Shown here: positions 51,444 through 61,921 of the stretch, in pieces
Layout of the letters: each line of letters starts with the position of its first letter
Numbering within the stretch: the first letter of the stretch is position 1
From: Lachnospiraceae bacterium
Lineage (GTDB): Bacteria; Bacillota; Clostridia; Lachnospirales; Lachnospiraceae
Direction of reading: 5' to 3'
Length of the DNA: 64,000 nt
NCBI GenBank assembly: GCA_022652545.1
Contig: JALCRM010000005.1
Location: 62,001 to 126,000, forward strand
Program-made: the position numbers and the translations under genes
Notes under the pieces: generated by a model
The model's input: the letters and a program-made list of their open reading frames with translations, nothing else
Told to the model about the DNA's origin: nothing
The model's database searches: none

Positions 51444-52283
51444 ATGAACGAGAAATTCTATGACCTGAAAAAAGAAAAACAGGACCGCATGATCAATGCC
51501 GCGCTGAAGATCTTTGCGCAGAACGGCTACCGGCACGCCAGCACGGATGACATCATCGTGGAAGCCGGGATCAGCAAGGGCCTTCTTTTCCACTATTTTG
51601 AAAGCAAGATCGGACTTTATGAGTTCGTCTTCGGCTACGCTTCCCGTTTTGTAAATGTGGAGCTCACCTCCGGCGTAAACAAAAAGGAAAAGAATTATTT
51701 CTCGATCCAGCGCCAGATGGCGGCTGCGGAAGTCAACGTGGAACGCCTTTATCCCTATGTCCTGCTCTATCTGGACTCCGTGATGAGGGAGACCAGCGAA
51801 GAAGCGCTTTCCGTGATCGCCGACTCGCGCAGTCTGGTCAGTGACTGTGTGAGCGGTCTGCTGTCTTCCGCAGATCCGGTCCCCGCGGACTGTGCCCTGC
51901 TCACGAACATGATCGACTTCACAAAACACGGCCTGCTGCGTGCACATGTCGACGACCCGGCCTTCGATCCCGAAGCACTTGAAAAAGAGATCGACGTCTA
52001 TCTGGATTATCTGGAAAGGCTGAACAACGGCACGGAAGCCGCTGCACAGCCGACCGCTGAGGAAGCTCCTGCCGCGCCTTCTCAGGAAGAAAGTTCTGAG
52101 ACCGGGCATTCAGAAGAAGCTCCCGGCGTTCCTGAAACCCCTGCAGACAGCGCCGCTGAGGTCCCGCAGGAAAGCGCCGCCGCAGAAATGCCGGACGAAA
52201 CCGACGGATCTTCCGAGGAAAGCGCGGAAACCACCTCTGTCCCCGAAAATGCAGACAGCAGTGAACCGGCCGCGCAGGAATAA
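51444..52283 (+). CDS. TetR/AcrR family regulator with long acidic tail
   Basis: A 279 aa regulator. Residues 10-60 form the TetR helix-turn-helix (RMINAALKIFAQNGYRHASTDDIIVEAGISKGLLFHYF), followed by a helical ligand-binding domain to about residue 195. The last 80 or so residues are low complexity, rich in Ala, Pro, Glu and Ser (EEAPAAPSQEESSETGHSEE), and are not part of the family, which is normally near 200 aa. The ligand is unknown. The divergent neighbour is a similarly acidic membrane-anchored protein and is the best guess for a target. Confidence 0.82.
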   Translation: MNEKFYDLKKEKQDRMINAALKIFAQNGYRHASTDDIIVEAGISKGLLFHYFESKIGLYEFVFGYASRFVNVELTSGVNKKEKNYFSIQRQMAAAEVNVERLYPYVLLYLDSVMRETSEEALSVIADSRSLVSDCVSGLLSSADPVPADCALLTNMIDFTKHGLLRAHVDDPAFDPEALEKEIDVYLDYLERLNNGTEAAAQPTAEEAPAAPSQEESSETGHSEEAPGVPETPADSAAEVPQESAAAEMPDETDGSSEESAETTSVPENADSSEPAAQE

Positions 52284-52285
52284 TC

Positions 52286-52323
52286 AAAAATGACCGGAAG
52301 CAGTCAGCAAACTGTTCCGGTCA
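52286..52323 (-). terminator. Intrinsic terminator after the MocR gene
   Basis: TGACCGGAA and TTCCGGTCA (52291-52299/52315-52323), extended by CAGT/ACTG, are followed on the minus strand by five Ts (52290-52286). The stem includes the MocR stop codon and may also end the convergent tetR transcript. Confidence 0.78.
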
Positions 52324-53796
52324 CCAGGCTTTTCTCAACAGTCCCACACCCTTTACGATCTCCTCTGCATCAAGCGCCGCAAACCCCAGCAGGATCGTAG
52401 GCCGCAAAAGCTGTCCTGCCGGCACATTTCCGATGCGGTTCTCAGACATCGGGTAGACCCGCACGCCCTCCGCACAGGCTCTCTGCACCAGTTCTCTCTC
52501 CCTTTCGGCGCATCCTTCCGCACCTTCCGGCCCCTGCATCGCTTCCGTCCGCTCTTCGAGCAGGACGTGCAGGCCCGCATCCTCGCCGTGCAGCGCAAAA
52601 CCGCTTTCAAAGCTGCGCAGTTCTTTCCGCATGAGTTCCTGTTTTGTCCGATACAGATTCCGCATCCTGTTGAGATAGCGTTCAAAATAGCCCTCGCACA
52701 GAAAGGCATCGAGCAGTTTCTGGTCAATGCGCGAGACCGTGGAGCTGAAGAAACCGCAGCGGTCTCGAAAGACCTGCATCAGCTCCTGCGGCAGCACCAT
52801 GAAGCTCACTCGGATTGCCGGCGCGATGGATTTGGAGAAGGTGCCGATATAGATGATGCGGCCGCAGCGGTCTGACGCCTGCAAAGGCGGGATCGGCCGC
52901 CCGCGGTAACGGAATTCCGAATCGTAATCGTCCTCGATCAGGTACCTGCCCGGTGCACTGCCGGCCCAGGCGAGCAGTTCCATGCGCCTTGCGATCGGCA
53001 TCGTGATGCCTGAAGGATACTGGTGCGCCGGCATCACATAAGCCAGGTCGCAGCCGTTTTCCTCCAGTGCCTCCGCTTTCATGCCGCTGCCGTCCATGGA
53101 CAGCGGGCAGACCGTGTAGGACATGGTACGGAAGATCCGCGCGGCGCGCGCATAGGAAACATACTCCATCCCGATCCGGCGTCCTTCGCCCAGGATCATG
53201 CGCAGGAGCATCAGCAGATAGTCGTTGCCTGCGCCGATGACCACATTTTCAGGATCGCACTCCACGCCCCTGGAAAGGTGCAGGTAGCGGGCGATCGTCC
53301 TGCGGAACGAAAGGTCTCCGTTCGGCTCCCCCAGCGAAAACATCTCCGGGTCCGCGTTCATCATGATGTTCCGGGACAGACGCCGCCACGTTTCATACGG
53401 AAACTTCGTCATGTCGATCGCGCGCGGGGAGAAGTCGATGAACCGCGGTTCGCTGCCGGCTTTTCCTCTCCCGCTCGCGGAGCCTGCCGCCTCTTCCTCC
53501 GCCACCCTGCCTCCTGCCTTTTCCGGGGTGCCGAGATCGTACAGATTGTCGATGCCGCAGACAAAACAGCCGCGGTTCTTCCTCGTGACGATGTATCCCT
53601 CCGACAGGAGCTGGTCGTACGCGGTCTCCACCGTGCTGCGTGAGATACCGAGAAAACCGGACAGGGCACGGCTTGAGGGGAGCCTGTCATTTCTGCCAAG
53701 CTCCCCCCTGCGTATGGAATCCCTCAGATATTCGTAGATCTGCATGTACAGCGGCTTATCGCTGTGCGGATCCAAATTTATACCCAGTTCATTCAT
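52321..53796 (-). CDS. MocR/PdxR family regulator (GntR plus aminotransferase domain)
   Basis: A 491 aa regulator of the MocR class. Residues 15-80 are a GntR winged helix (LYMQIYEYLRDSIRRGELGRNDRLPSSRAL in parts). The rest is a fold-type I aminotransferase-like domain with IEDDYDSEFRY and the PLP lysine in GTFSKSIAP. Such proteins often sense PLP (PdxR) or GABA (GabR), but no pdx or gab gene is nearby, so the target is open. It starts eight bases after the glnS stop, hence probably on the glnS transcript. Confidence 0.86.
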   Translation of the reverse strand: MNELGINLDPHSDKPLYMQIYEYLRDSIRRGELGRNDRLPSSRALSGFLGISRSTVETAYDQLLSEGYIVTRKNRGCFVCGIDNLYDLGTPEKAGGRVAEEEAAGSASGRGKAGSEPRFIDFSPRAIDMTKFPYETWRRLSRNIMMNADPEMFSLGEPNGDLSFRRTIARYLHLSRGVECDPENVVIGAGNDYLLMLLRMILGEGRRIGMEYVSYARAARIFRTMSYTVCPLSMDGSGMKAEALEENGCDLAYVMPAHQYPSGITMPIARRMELLAWAGSAPGRYLIEDDYDSEFRYRGRPIPPLQASDRCGRIIYIGTFSKSIAPAIRVSFMVLPQELMQVFRDRCGFFSSTVSRIDQKLLDAFLCEGYFERYLNRMRNLYRTKQELMRKELRSFESGFALHGEDAGLHVLLEERTEAMQGPEGAEGCAERERELVQRACAEGVRVYPMSENRIGNVPAGQLLRPTILLGFAALDAEEIVKGVGLLRKAW

Positions 53797-53803
53797 GAAA
53801 GCA

Positions 53804-55486
53804 TCAGTGCTGTCCGCTGCCGGGAAGCACGAAAGAACTCTTGAGCGTCACGATGCGGTTGAATACCGGCGCGCCTTCTGCGGAGTCCTTGCAGTCAGCG
53901 CAGAAGAAGCCTTCCCGCACGAACTGGAAACGGTCGAAGGCCTGCGCCTTCGCAAGTTCCGGTTCCACATAGCCGCGGCAGACCTTCAGGGAATTCGGAT
54001 TCAGGTTGAGCGAACCGTCTTCGTTGTACACGCCCTTCGACTCGTCGATGATGTTTTCGTACAGACGGATCTCCGCCTGTTTTGCCGTCCCTGCGTATAC
54101 CCAGTGGATCGTGCCCTTAACCTTGCGCCCGTCCGGCGAATCGCCGCCGCGCGTAGCCGGGTCATACGTCGCGTGGATGACCGTGACGTTCCCTTCCGCA
54201 TCCTTCTCACAGCCTGTGCAGGTGACAAAAAACGCGTTCATGAGGCGTACTTCGCTGCCCGGAAACAGCCGGAAATACTTCTTCGGCGGCTCTTCCATGA
54301 AGTCTTCCTTCTCGATCCAGAGTTCCCTGCCGAACGGCACCTCGCGGCTGCCGAGTTCCGGGTTCTCCTTGTTGTTCTCCACAGGCAGAAGCTCTGTTTT
54401 GCCTTCCGGATAGTTGTCGATCACGAGCTTTACCGGATCGATGACTGCCATCATGCGCTTGCAGCTCGGCTTCAGATCCTCCCGGATGCAGTACTCCAGC
54501 ATGGAATAATCGCAGGATGCCTGGCTCTTGGAGATGCCGGCCATCTGCACGAAATTTCTGATCGCTTCCGGCGTCACCCCGCGTCTGCGGAGCCCGGAAA
54601 TGGAAACGAGCCTGGGATCGTCCCAGCCGTCCACGATCCCCTGTTCGACGAGCTTCTTGATATACCGTTTCCCGGTGACCACGTTGGTGAGATACATTTT
54701 GGCAAATTCGATCTGGCGCGGCGGATTCGGGAACTCCGCTTCCCGCACGACCCAGTCGTACAGCGGGCGGTGATCTTCGAATTCCAGCGTGCACAGAGAG
54801 TGCGTCACGCCTTCCACGGCGTCCTCAATGGGATGCGCAAAATCGTACATCGGATAGATGCACCATTTGTCGCCCGTGTTCTGGTGCGACATATGTGCCA
54901 CGCGGTAGATGATCGGGTCACGCATGTTGATGTTGGAGCTGGCCATGTCGATCTTCGCGCGCAGGGTCTTTTCACCGTCCGCGAACTCTCCGTCCTTCAT
55001 GCGGGTGAAAAGGTCCAGGTTCTCCTCCACGCTGCGGTCCCTGTTCGGGTCGTTGATGCCCGGCTCCGTGAGCGTGCCGCGGTACTCCTTCATCTGCTCC
55101 GCGCTCAGGTCCGAAACATAGGCCTTGCCCTTACGGATCAGCTTAACGGCGATCTCATACATCCTGTCAAAATAATTCGACGCAAAAAACAGACGGCCTT
55201 CCCAGTCCGCGCCCAGCCAGGCCACATCCCTCTGGATGGACTCGACGAATTCGCTCTTCTCCTTGGTCGGGTTCGTATCGTCAAAGCGCAGATTGAATTT
55301 TCCGCCGTATTCCTTCGCGATACCGTAGTTCAGGAGAATGGATTTGGCGTGTCCTATGTGAAGATAGCCGTTGGGCTCAGGGGGAAAACGCGTGCACACA
55401 TGATCGTAGACGCCCTCCTTCAGATCCTTGTCGATGGCTTCCTCAATGAAATTCCGTCCCTTTGCGGCGTTCTCTTCCTCAGTCAT
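53804..55486 (-). CDS. glnS: Glutaminyl-tRNA synthetase
   Basis: A class I synthetase of 560 aa that charges tRNA-Gln directly. [21 protein letters not shown] is the HIGH region; the KMSKS position reads [11 protein letters not shown], a variant form. [18 protein letters not shown] and the C-terminal anticodon-binding beta barrels (from about residue 340) complete the family pattern. Many Firmicutes lack GlnRS and use GatCAB instead; its presence here fits lineages of Clostridia that have gained it. It lies 26 bases downstream of guaB. Confidence 0.93.
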   Translation of the reverse strand: MTEEENAAKGRNFIEEAIDKDLKEGVYDHVCTRFPPEPNGYLHIGHAKSILLNYGIAKEYGGKFNLRFDDTNPTKEKSEFVESIQRDVAWLGADWEGRLFFASNYFDRMYEIAVKLIRKGKAYVSDLSAEQMKEYRGTLTEPGINDPNRDRSVEENLDLFTRMKDGEFADGEKTLRAKIDMASSNINMRDPIIYRVAHMSHQNTGDKWCIYPMYDFAHPIEDAVEGVTHSLCTLEFEDHRPLYDWVVREAEFPNPPRQIEFAKMYLTNVVTGKRYIKKLVEQGIVDGWDDPRLVSISGLRRRGVTPEAIRNFVQMAGISKSQASCDYSMLEYCIREDLKPSCKRMMAVIDPVKLVIDNYPEGKTELLPVENNKENPELGSREVPFGRELWIEKEDFMEEPPKKYFRLFPGSEVRLMNAFFVTCTGCEKDAEGNVTVIHATYDPATRGGDSPDGRKVKGTIHWVYAGTAKQAEIRLYENIIDESKGVYNEDGSLNLNPNSLKVCRGYVEPELAKAQAFDRFQFVREGFFCADCKDSAEGAPVFNRIVTLKSSFVLPGSGQH

Positions 55487-55512
55487 GGTCTGTAAGTCCC
55501 CTCATTTATTTT

Positions 55513-57060
<1,548 letters not shown>

Positions 57061-57085
57061 TTACGCGGCTGGCAGCCGGCGTCCG

Positions 57086-57580
57086 TCAATCCAGAAAGAC
57101 CTTGCTCGGGAACGTCTGCTTCAATACCTTTTTCAGTTCTTCGTCCGGCTCGATCAGAAGTTTATACTCTGCAAAATAGATCTCGAACCTGGGATCCGGG
57201 TCCTGCTCCGTGCGGGACGAGTAATCGATCGTTTTCAGTTCCGTCTTGTGGTGGTAGTTGTCGAGGTGGACAGACTTTACCGGGCCGCAGATCTCCATTT
57301 TATCCAGCTCGTAGGTGCCCATGTTCTTGCGGCTCTCCTTGCGCATGACCTTGGCCACGCGCAGTTCCCTGTCCACGTAGCTGTATTCATAGTCCACGTC
57401 CACTTCCTTGGACACGAACCAGGCGCCCACGCCGCAGGCTGCGCCGATGATAAGGGCCGGCCAGGCGACCATGCCGATCAGGATGAAAACAACGCACAGC
57501 ATGATGAGCAGAACCTGCAGAAACCTGAAAAGGACCGAAGACTTTCTGTGTACGATCACTTCAAGACATCCGATATCCAT
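57086..57580 (-). CDS. Small membrane protein, DUF6106-like
   Basis: A 164 aa protein: short N-terminal stretch, two adjacent helices (about residues 22-58; LLIMLCVVFILIGMVAWPALIIGAACG) and a cytoplasmic domain of about 100 residues with VDVDYEYSYVDRELRVAKV and KRVLKQ-type ends. It resembles small Lachnospiraceae membrane proteins I know as DUF6106, without known function. The ATG at 57580 is preferred over that at 57592 because GGAG lies six bases ahead only of the former. Confidence 0.6.
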   Translation of the reverse strand: MDIGCLEVIVHRKSSVLFRFLQVLLIMLCVVFILIGMVAWPALIIGAACGVGAWFVSKEVDVDYEYSYVDRELRVAKVMRKESRKNMGTYELDKMEICGPVKSVHLDNYHHKTELKTIDYSSRTEQDPDPRFEIYFAEYKLLIEPDEELKKVLKQTFPSKVFLD

Positions 57581-57633
57581 CTTTTGCTCCATTCAATGTT
57601 GGATTTCCGTACTCCGCGAAAAGGATTGAGCCT

Positions 57634-57662
57634 ATATTATTACTTACTTCGCAGTATTTCAA
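57634..57662 (-). promoter_or_regulatory. Possible promoter of the DUF6106-like gene
   Basis: On the minus strand TTGAAA (57662-57657), 17-base spacer and TAATAT (57639-57634). It lies just below the inverted repeat at 57671-57699. Confidence 0.35.
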
Positions 57663-57670
57663 GGATAGTT

Positions 57671-57699
57671 GCACAAATTATGTTTTCCATAATCTGTGC
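57671..57699. repeat. Inverted repeat after the 276 aa gene
   Basis: GCACAAATTATG pairs with CATAATCTGTGC (one G-U) around a five-base loop. There is no T-tract on either strand. It is six bases after the stop of the gene at 57705 and just upstream of the possible promoter for the next gene. Confidence 0.65.
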
Positions 57700-57704
57700 T
57701 TATA

Positions 57705-58535
57705 TCATTCCTGGCTGCCGTCCCAGAGATAGTCGATGGCCTTCTGCGCGATGTCCAGATGTGCGGTGTTCGTGACGATGCCGACGACCGGCACCGCGCT
57801 CTGATACAGATCCGTACTGCCGAAATAAGGCGCGTCCGTAAGGATGATGCCCACAGCGACCGGGTTCTTCATCGTGGAAGGATCGGGGCTTTCAAAGGTG
57901 CCGCGCGCCTCCGCAGCATAAGCCTTCGCGGAGTCCGTGATCTCCAGGATCGTGCCCTTTCTCCAGGCATCCGGGTCCGCGTTCTGATCGGAGGAAGCCG
58001 TCCTACCGTCGATCATCGACTGATCGATGTAGAAAAAGTACGGCTCATACTTCTTGTACTGTTCCGGCGTCAGCGCTTCCTTCAGGTCCATAAAAACGCC
58101 GCCGGACGCCTCATAAGTAAAGTTATAGGCATCGGCTCCCAGCACATCGACAGACTTTGCCGCTACGTAGGTGACGATCTTTTCGGAAACCGCCATCTCC
58201 TGGGTGCTCTGCGCCGTCCCGGGAGAAAGATAGTCCGTGAGGTCGATCAGCATGGAATTCTTGGTAAGGTCCACTCCCGCCGCTTTGGCAAGCGGCTCTT
58301 CCAGCCAGGCAGTGTCGTTGCTCTTATCCTGGTTTTCCGTGTTCAGCATGAGCAGGCCGAAGGTCTGCGGCTTGCTGGTCACGATACTGCGAACGATCCC
58401 TACGACCATCGCAACAGCCAGGATAACGGCGAGCGCCGGCAGCTTGTAGTAGGTCCAGAGCCAGGAAAAGAAGGCTTTTTTCCCCTTCTTCTGCACATTT
58501 TTTCTCTGCTGGTTTATCTCATCGAATACAGCCAT
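57705..58535 (-). CDS. Membrane-anchored protein of unknown function
   Basis: A 276 aa protein with a basic N-terminus (about 30 residues), one membrane helix (LPALAVILAVAMVVGIVRSIV, about 33-53) and an extracytoplasmic domain of about 220 residues. I do not recognise a catalytic motif; the order of segments (LIDLTDYLSPG, KIVTYVAAKSVDVLGAD, PVAVGIILTDAP) is reminiscent of lipoprotein or solute-binding folds but not convincingly so. It starts 21 bases after lysC on the same transcript. Confidence 0.6.
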   Translation of the reverse strand: MAVFDEINQQRKNVQKKGKKAFFSWLWTYYKLPALAVILAVAMVVGIVRSIVTSKPQTFGLLMLNTENQDKSNDTAWLEEPLAKAAGVDLTKNSMLIDLTDYLSPGTAQSTQEMAVSEKIVTYVAAKSVDVLGADAYNFTYEASGGVFMDLKEALTPEQYKKYEPYFFYIDQSMIDGRTASSDQNADPDAWRKGTILEITDSAKAYAAEARGTFESPDPSTMKNPVAVGIILTDAPYFGSTDLYQSAVPVVGIVTNTAHLDIAQKAIDYLWDGSQE

Positions 58536-58556
58536 ACGTCAGGAACTGCCTCCTTT

Positions 58557-59900
58557 CTAAAGCTGTGTCAGCACGAAGATATCGTAGATGGCCTTCACGG
58601 CCGCCTCAAAGTCACTGTTTGTCACGCCGATGATGATGTTCAGCTCGCTGGAGCCCTGGTCGATCATCCGCACGTTGACGTTGGCATGCGCGAGCGCGGA
58701 GAAAATACGTCCCGCTGTGCCGCGCATGGATTTCATGCCGCGCCCCACGACCGCGATCAGCGCAAGGTCAGACTCTATCTCGATGGAATCCGGTTTTGCC
58801 AGGCGGTGGATCGCCGAGACCACGCGCTGTTCCTTGTCCATGAACTCGCTCTCGTGTACGACGACTGTCGTCGTATCGATGCCGGAAGGCATGTGCTCGA
58901 TCGAAATGCCGTTCTCCTCGAACGCCTGCAGCACCTTCCTGCAGTAGCCGATCTCTCCGTTCATCAGGGTCTTGTTGGTCAGCACCGTACAGAAACCCTT
59001 CTTGCCGGCAATGCCCGTGATCACGTACTGCGGCTTCTGACAGGTGCTCTCCACGATCCAGGTGCCCTCGTCCTCCGGGTCATTGGTGTTGCGGATGTTG
59101 ATGGGTATGCCTACGTCGCGAACGGGGAAAATAGCGTCCTCGTGCAGCACGGAAGCCCCCATGTAGGAAAGCTCGCGCAGCTCGCGGTACGTCAGCGTCG
59201 CGATCTTCTCCGGATCCTTTACGATCTTCGGATCCGCCAGCATGAAGCCCGAAACATCGGTCCAGTTCTCGTAGACGTCCGCTTTCACGGCCCTCGCCGC
59301 AATGGAGCCGGTGATGTCCGAACCGCCGCGCGAAAACGTCTTTACGGAGCCGTCCTGCGCACGCCCGTAAAAGCCCGGGATCACGGCATGCTTCACGTTT
59401 TTCAGCCGTTCCCCCAGCGCTTCGTCGGTTGCGCGCTGGTCGAGGAGCCCGTCTTTGCCGAAAATGATCGTCTCCTGCGGATCTATGAAGTCAAAACCGA
59501 GCGCAGCCGCCATGACAAGCCCGTTCAGGTACTCTCCTCTCGACGCCGCGTAGTCGCGCTGCGGGTCCTTCTTCAGATTCTCCGCGATCGTGTCGAATTC
59601 CTTTTCAAGTGAAAAACCCTTCAGTTTTTCCCCGCCGGGCATCTTCGAAAGTCCTTCCACGATGGCGTCGTACCTCTCGCGGATCGCCGCAAGATCCTTG
59701 TCTGCCGGAAGCCCCTTCGCCGCCTTGTCATAGCATGCGTACAGCATGTCCGTGACCTTCGTATCGCCCTTGAAGCGCTTGCCCGGCGCCGAATCCACGA
59801 CGTACGCCCTCGAAGGGTCCGCCAGCACGATATCGATCGCCTTCTTGAAATGTTCCGCGTCGGCCAGCGAACTGCCGCCGAATTTGACTGCTTTTACCAT
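58557..59900 (-). CDS. lysC: Aspartate kinase
   Basis: Aspartokinase makes aspartyl phosphate, the first step to lysine, threonine and methionine. The 447 aa protein has VKFGGSSLADAEHFKKA, FSRGGSDITGSIAARAVKADVYENWTDVSG in parts of the catalytic domain, and two C-terminal ACT domains (from about residue 300; MRGTAGRIFSALAHANVNVRMIDQGSSE), which usually give feedback control by lysine or threonine. It follows hom by 30 bases. The length and single domain organisation are those of a monofunctional kinase. Confidence 0.94.
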   Translation of the reverse strand: MVKAVKFGGSSLADAEHFKKAIDIVLADPSRAYVVDSAPGKRFKGDTKVTDMLYACYDKAAKGLPADKDLAAIRERYDAIVEGLSKMPGGEKLKGFSLEKEFDTIAENLKKDPQRDYAASRGEYLNGLVMAAALGFDFIDPQETIIFGKDGLLDQRATDEALGERLKNVKHAVIPGFYGRAQDGSVKTFSRGGSDITGSIAARAVKADVYENWTDVSGFMLADPKIVKDPEKIATLTYRELRELSYMGASVLHEDAIFPVRDVGIPINIRNTNDPEDEGTWIVESTCQKPQYVITGIAGKKGFCTVLTNKTLMNGEIGYCRKVLQAFEENGISIEHMPSGIDTTTVVVHESEFMDKEQRVVSAIHRLAKPDSIEIESDLALIAVVGRGMKSMRGTAGRIFSALAHANVNVRMIDQGSSELNIIIGVTNSDFEAAVKAIYDIFVLTQL

Positions 59901-59930
59901 AATGTCTGCCTGCCCCTTTGCCGGCCTCTT

Positions 59931-61142
59931 TCAGTTCAGGAAACGGATACGGTTCCTGAGTTTCAGACCTGCCGCCTTTCCTTCGAATTCTCCCTCGGTC
60001 ACCCTGTCCGTTACAAATGCGAACTCCCCTTCCATGCCGTCTGCGGTAACGACGGTAAGTCCGGGGAACGCCTTCCTCGCCGCTTCTTCGCTGTCCGCGT
60101 CCGTGCGCACGAAGAACCTGCGCACCTCGCTCAGCCTGTCGCCGGGCTCTATCACTTCCGGATCCCACCTGCGCGTGATCCAGCGTCCGTCGTGCGAAGC
60201 GCAGTCTATGACGTCGGAGACGACCGCGCTGGCGGTCGGATACTTGCCGGCGCCGCGCCCATAGAGCATCAGGTCGTCGACCATGTTGCCGTGGATGAAC
60301 ACGCCGTTGAAAACATCGTTCACGCTGTACAGCGGATGCTCACAGCTCACGAGGAACGGAGCCGTCAAAACATGGAACTCGAGCGTCTCGGGATCTCTCC
60401 TGCTCACGCCGAGCAGCTTCACCGACATGCCCAGTGTTTTGGCATATTTGAAGTCTGCCGCGGTGATCTTTGTGATGCCTTCGCAGTACACGTCCTCGTA
60501 GCGGAAGGTCGAACCGGACACCAGGGAAGTCAGGATCGCGATCTTCCTCGCCGTGTCATGCCCTTCGATATCCGACTCGGGATTGCGCTCCGCATAGCCC
60601 TTGTCCTGCGCTTCCTTCAGCGTCGCATCAAAGTCGGCGCCTTCGCGCGCCATCTTGGTCAGGATGTAATTGGTGGTGCCGTTCAGGATACCGTACACCG
60701 CCGTGATCCTCTCCTGCACGAGAGACGACTCGATCGTGCGCAGCAGCGGAATGCCTCCGCCTACGCTGGCTTCGAACAGATAGCTGCACCTGTTGGCTTT
60801 GGCCAGCGCGATCAACTCCGGTCCGTGCGCGGCCACCAGTTCCTTGTTGGAAGTGCAGACGCTGACGCCCTTTTCCAGGAAACTCTTCGTAAAGGAAAAC
60901 GCCGGCTCCATGCCTCCCATCGTCTCACAGACGATCCTGATCTCGGGGTCCTCGCGGATCACATTGATATCGTGGACCACCTTGTCTGCATACGGGCTGT
61001 CCGGAAAACTGCGCAGATCCAGGATATACTTCACATGGATCCCCTCCGGGAACTGTACGCGGATCGCCGCCTGGTTCCTGTCGATCACTTCCACGACGCC
61101 GCTTCCCACCGTTCCGAAGCCCAGTACTGCTGCCTCTGTCAT
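59931..61142 (-). CDS. hom: Homoserine dehydrogenase
   Basis: Hom reduces aspartate semialdehyde to homoserine. A 403 aa enzyme with an N-terminal Rossmann fold (LGFGTVGSGVVEVI), catalytic-domain signature GIPLLRTIESSL and ILNGTTNYILTKM, AERNPESDIEGHDTARKIAIL, and a short C-terminal ACT-like domain from about residue 325. The ATG at 61142 follows GGGAGGAG. It lies between the ACT-domain gene and lysC, giving a compact aspartate-family unit. Confidence 0.95.
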   Translation of the reverse strand: MTEAAVLGFGTVGSGVVEVIDRNQAAIRVQFPEGIHVKYILDLRSFPDSPYADKVVHDINVIREDPEIRIVCETMGGMEPAFSFTKSFLEKGVSVCTSNKELVAAHGPELIALAKANRCSYLFEASVGGGIPLLRTIESSLVQERITAVYGILNGTTNYILTKMAREGADFDATLKEAQDKGYAERNPESDIEGHDTARKIAILTSLVSGSTFRYEDVYCEGITKITAADFKYAKTLGMSVKLLGVSRRDPETLEFHVLTAPFLVSCEHPLYSVNDVFNGVFIHGNMVDDLMLYGRGAGKYPTASAVVSDVIDCASHDGRWITRRWDPEVIEPGDRLSEVRRFFVRTDADSEEAARKAFPGLTVVTADGMEGEFAFVTDRVTEGEFEGKAAGLKLRNRIRFLN

Positions 61143-61170
61143 TTGCTGTCTCCTCCCCTGTCGGAAAAAT

Positions 61171-61614
61171 TTATTCTCTGCCCGCGATCCGGGCCTTGCT
61201 CACGCCCTCCATCTGTTCCAGAGAGCTGATCATGTTGTTGATGTTGCCTGTGTTTTCCAGGATCTGGATACTGATGCTCAGCGAAGCCACACCGTTCAGG
61301 GGAATACTCTGATGGATAGTCAGGATATTGGCCCTGTTGTCCGCTATGATCTTCAGCATGTCGCTCAGCAGACCGATCTTGTCGTCGATCTCGCACAGCA
61401 GCGTCAGCGTGGTGCCCTTCGAGCTGTCGTGGAATTCCTCCACGTCGCTCTCGTACTTGTAATACGTACTGCGGCTGATCCCCGCCGCGGCCGCGGCCTC
61501 ATTGACCGTATGCGCCTTGCCGGAAGCCAGCAGCCTGTCCACCTCCACGACTTTCTGGAGAACGAGAGGAACCGCTCTTTTCCGGATCAGATAATATCCG
61601 TTATCTGCAGGCAT
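61171..61614 (-). CDS. ACT domain protein, PheB/UPF0735 family
   Basis: A 147 aa protein with an N-terminal helix-turn-helix-like part (residues 1-65; HTVNEAAAAAGISRSTYYKY) and one ACT domain (70-145; LTLLCEIDDKIGLLSDMLKIIADNRANILTIHQSIPLNGVASL). This is the PheB/UPF0735 family often found directly upstream of hom in Firmicutes, probably an amino-acid-sensing regulator. The frame is open without stops to 61851, but the homologous start is at MPADNGYYLIRKRAVP (61614, GGGGGT ahead). Confidence 0.88.
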   Translation of the reverse strand: MPADNGYYLIRKRAVPLVLQKVVEVDRLLASGKAHTVNEAAAAAGISRSTYYKYESDVEEFHDSSKGTTLTLLCEIDDKIGLLSDMLKIIADNRANILTIHQSIPLNGVASLSISIQILENTGNINNMISSLEQMEGVSKARIAGRE

Positions 61615-61798
61615 CGCATATACCCCCGTTGGTAAGGCCGAATGCGTGAACTTCCGGCCGGTGCCGCCGTCCGCTGCCGCAGCTTCCGAAGGAGGATCCG
61701 GCCGTCCCCGGAAGGCTGACTTTGCAACTCCCGGAAGACCGGCTGCAGAGCCCCGGGGCTGTCTATGCAGCACGGACATTTGTGCGTTAACGAGGGAT
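61615..61798 (-). promoter_or_regulatory. Leader region of the ACT-hom-lysC unit
   Basis: Some 180 bases between the predicted promoter and the ACT-domain start. I see no lysine riboswitch core, T-box or terminator in it. It contains GC-rich inverted repeats (CCCCGGGG near 61757-61764; several CCGG-rich stretches) and is open in frame with the downstream gene from an ATG at 61779, so an N-terminal extension of 55 residues is formally possible. Confidence 0.35.
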
Positions 61799-61827
61799 AT
61801 GCTACCATGCCGCGCCGGCAAATGCAA
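61799..61827 (-). promoter_or_regulatory. Predicted SigA promoter of the ACT-hom-lysC unit
   Basis: On the minus strand TTGCAT (61827-61822), 17-base spacer and TAGCAT (61804-61799). It begins right after the terminator of the upstream yfhO-like gene. Confidence 0.55.
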
Positions 61828-61829
61828 GC

Positions 61830-61869
61830 AAAAAAAGCGGCCCGTGCACAAAATCCGTACGCGGACCGC
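61830..61869 (-). terminator. Intrinsic terminator after the YfhO-family gene
   Basis: GCGGTCCGCGTAC and GCACGGGCCGC (minus strand) form an imperfect GC-rich stem with an AT loop, followed by seven Ts (61836-61830). Confidence 0.8.
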
Positions 61870-61921
61870 CTTTGTCAGATCTGAGTTTTCTGCCGCCGGA
61901 TGCTGTTTTTCCGGCCTCCGG

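Noticed and set aside
61615-61798. Lysine riboswitch or T-box upstream of the ACT-hom-lysC unit
   Set aside because: The leader has no T-box sequence, no terminator and is too short for a lysine riboswitch.
61779-61851. Longer N-terminus for the ACT-domain protein
   Set aside because: The extra residues are low in family similarity and GC-driven; the family start matches the ATG at 61614.
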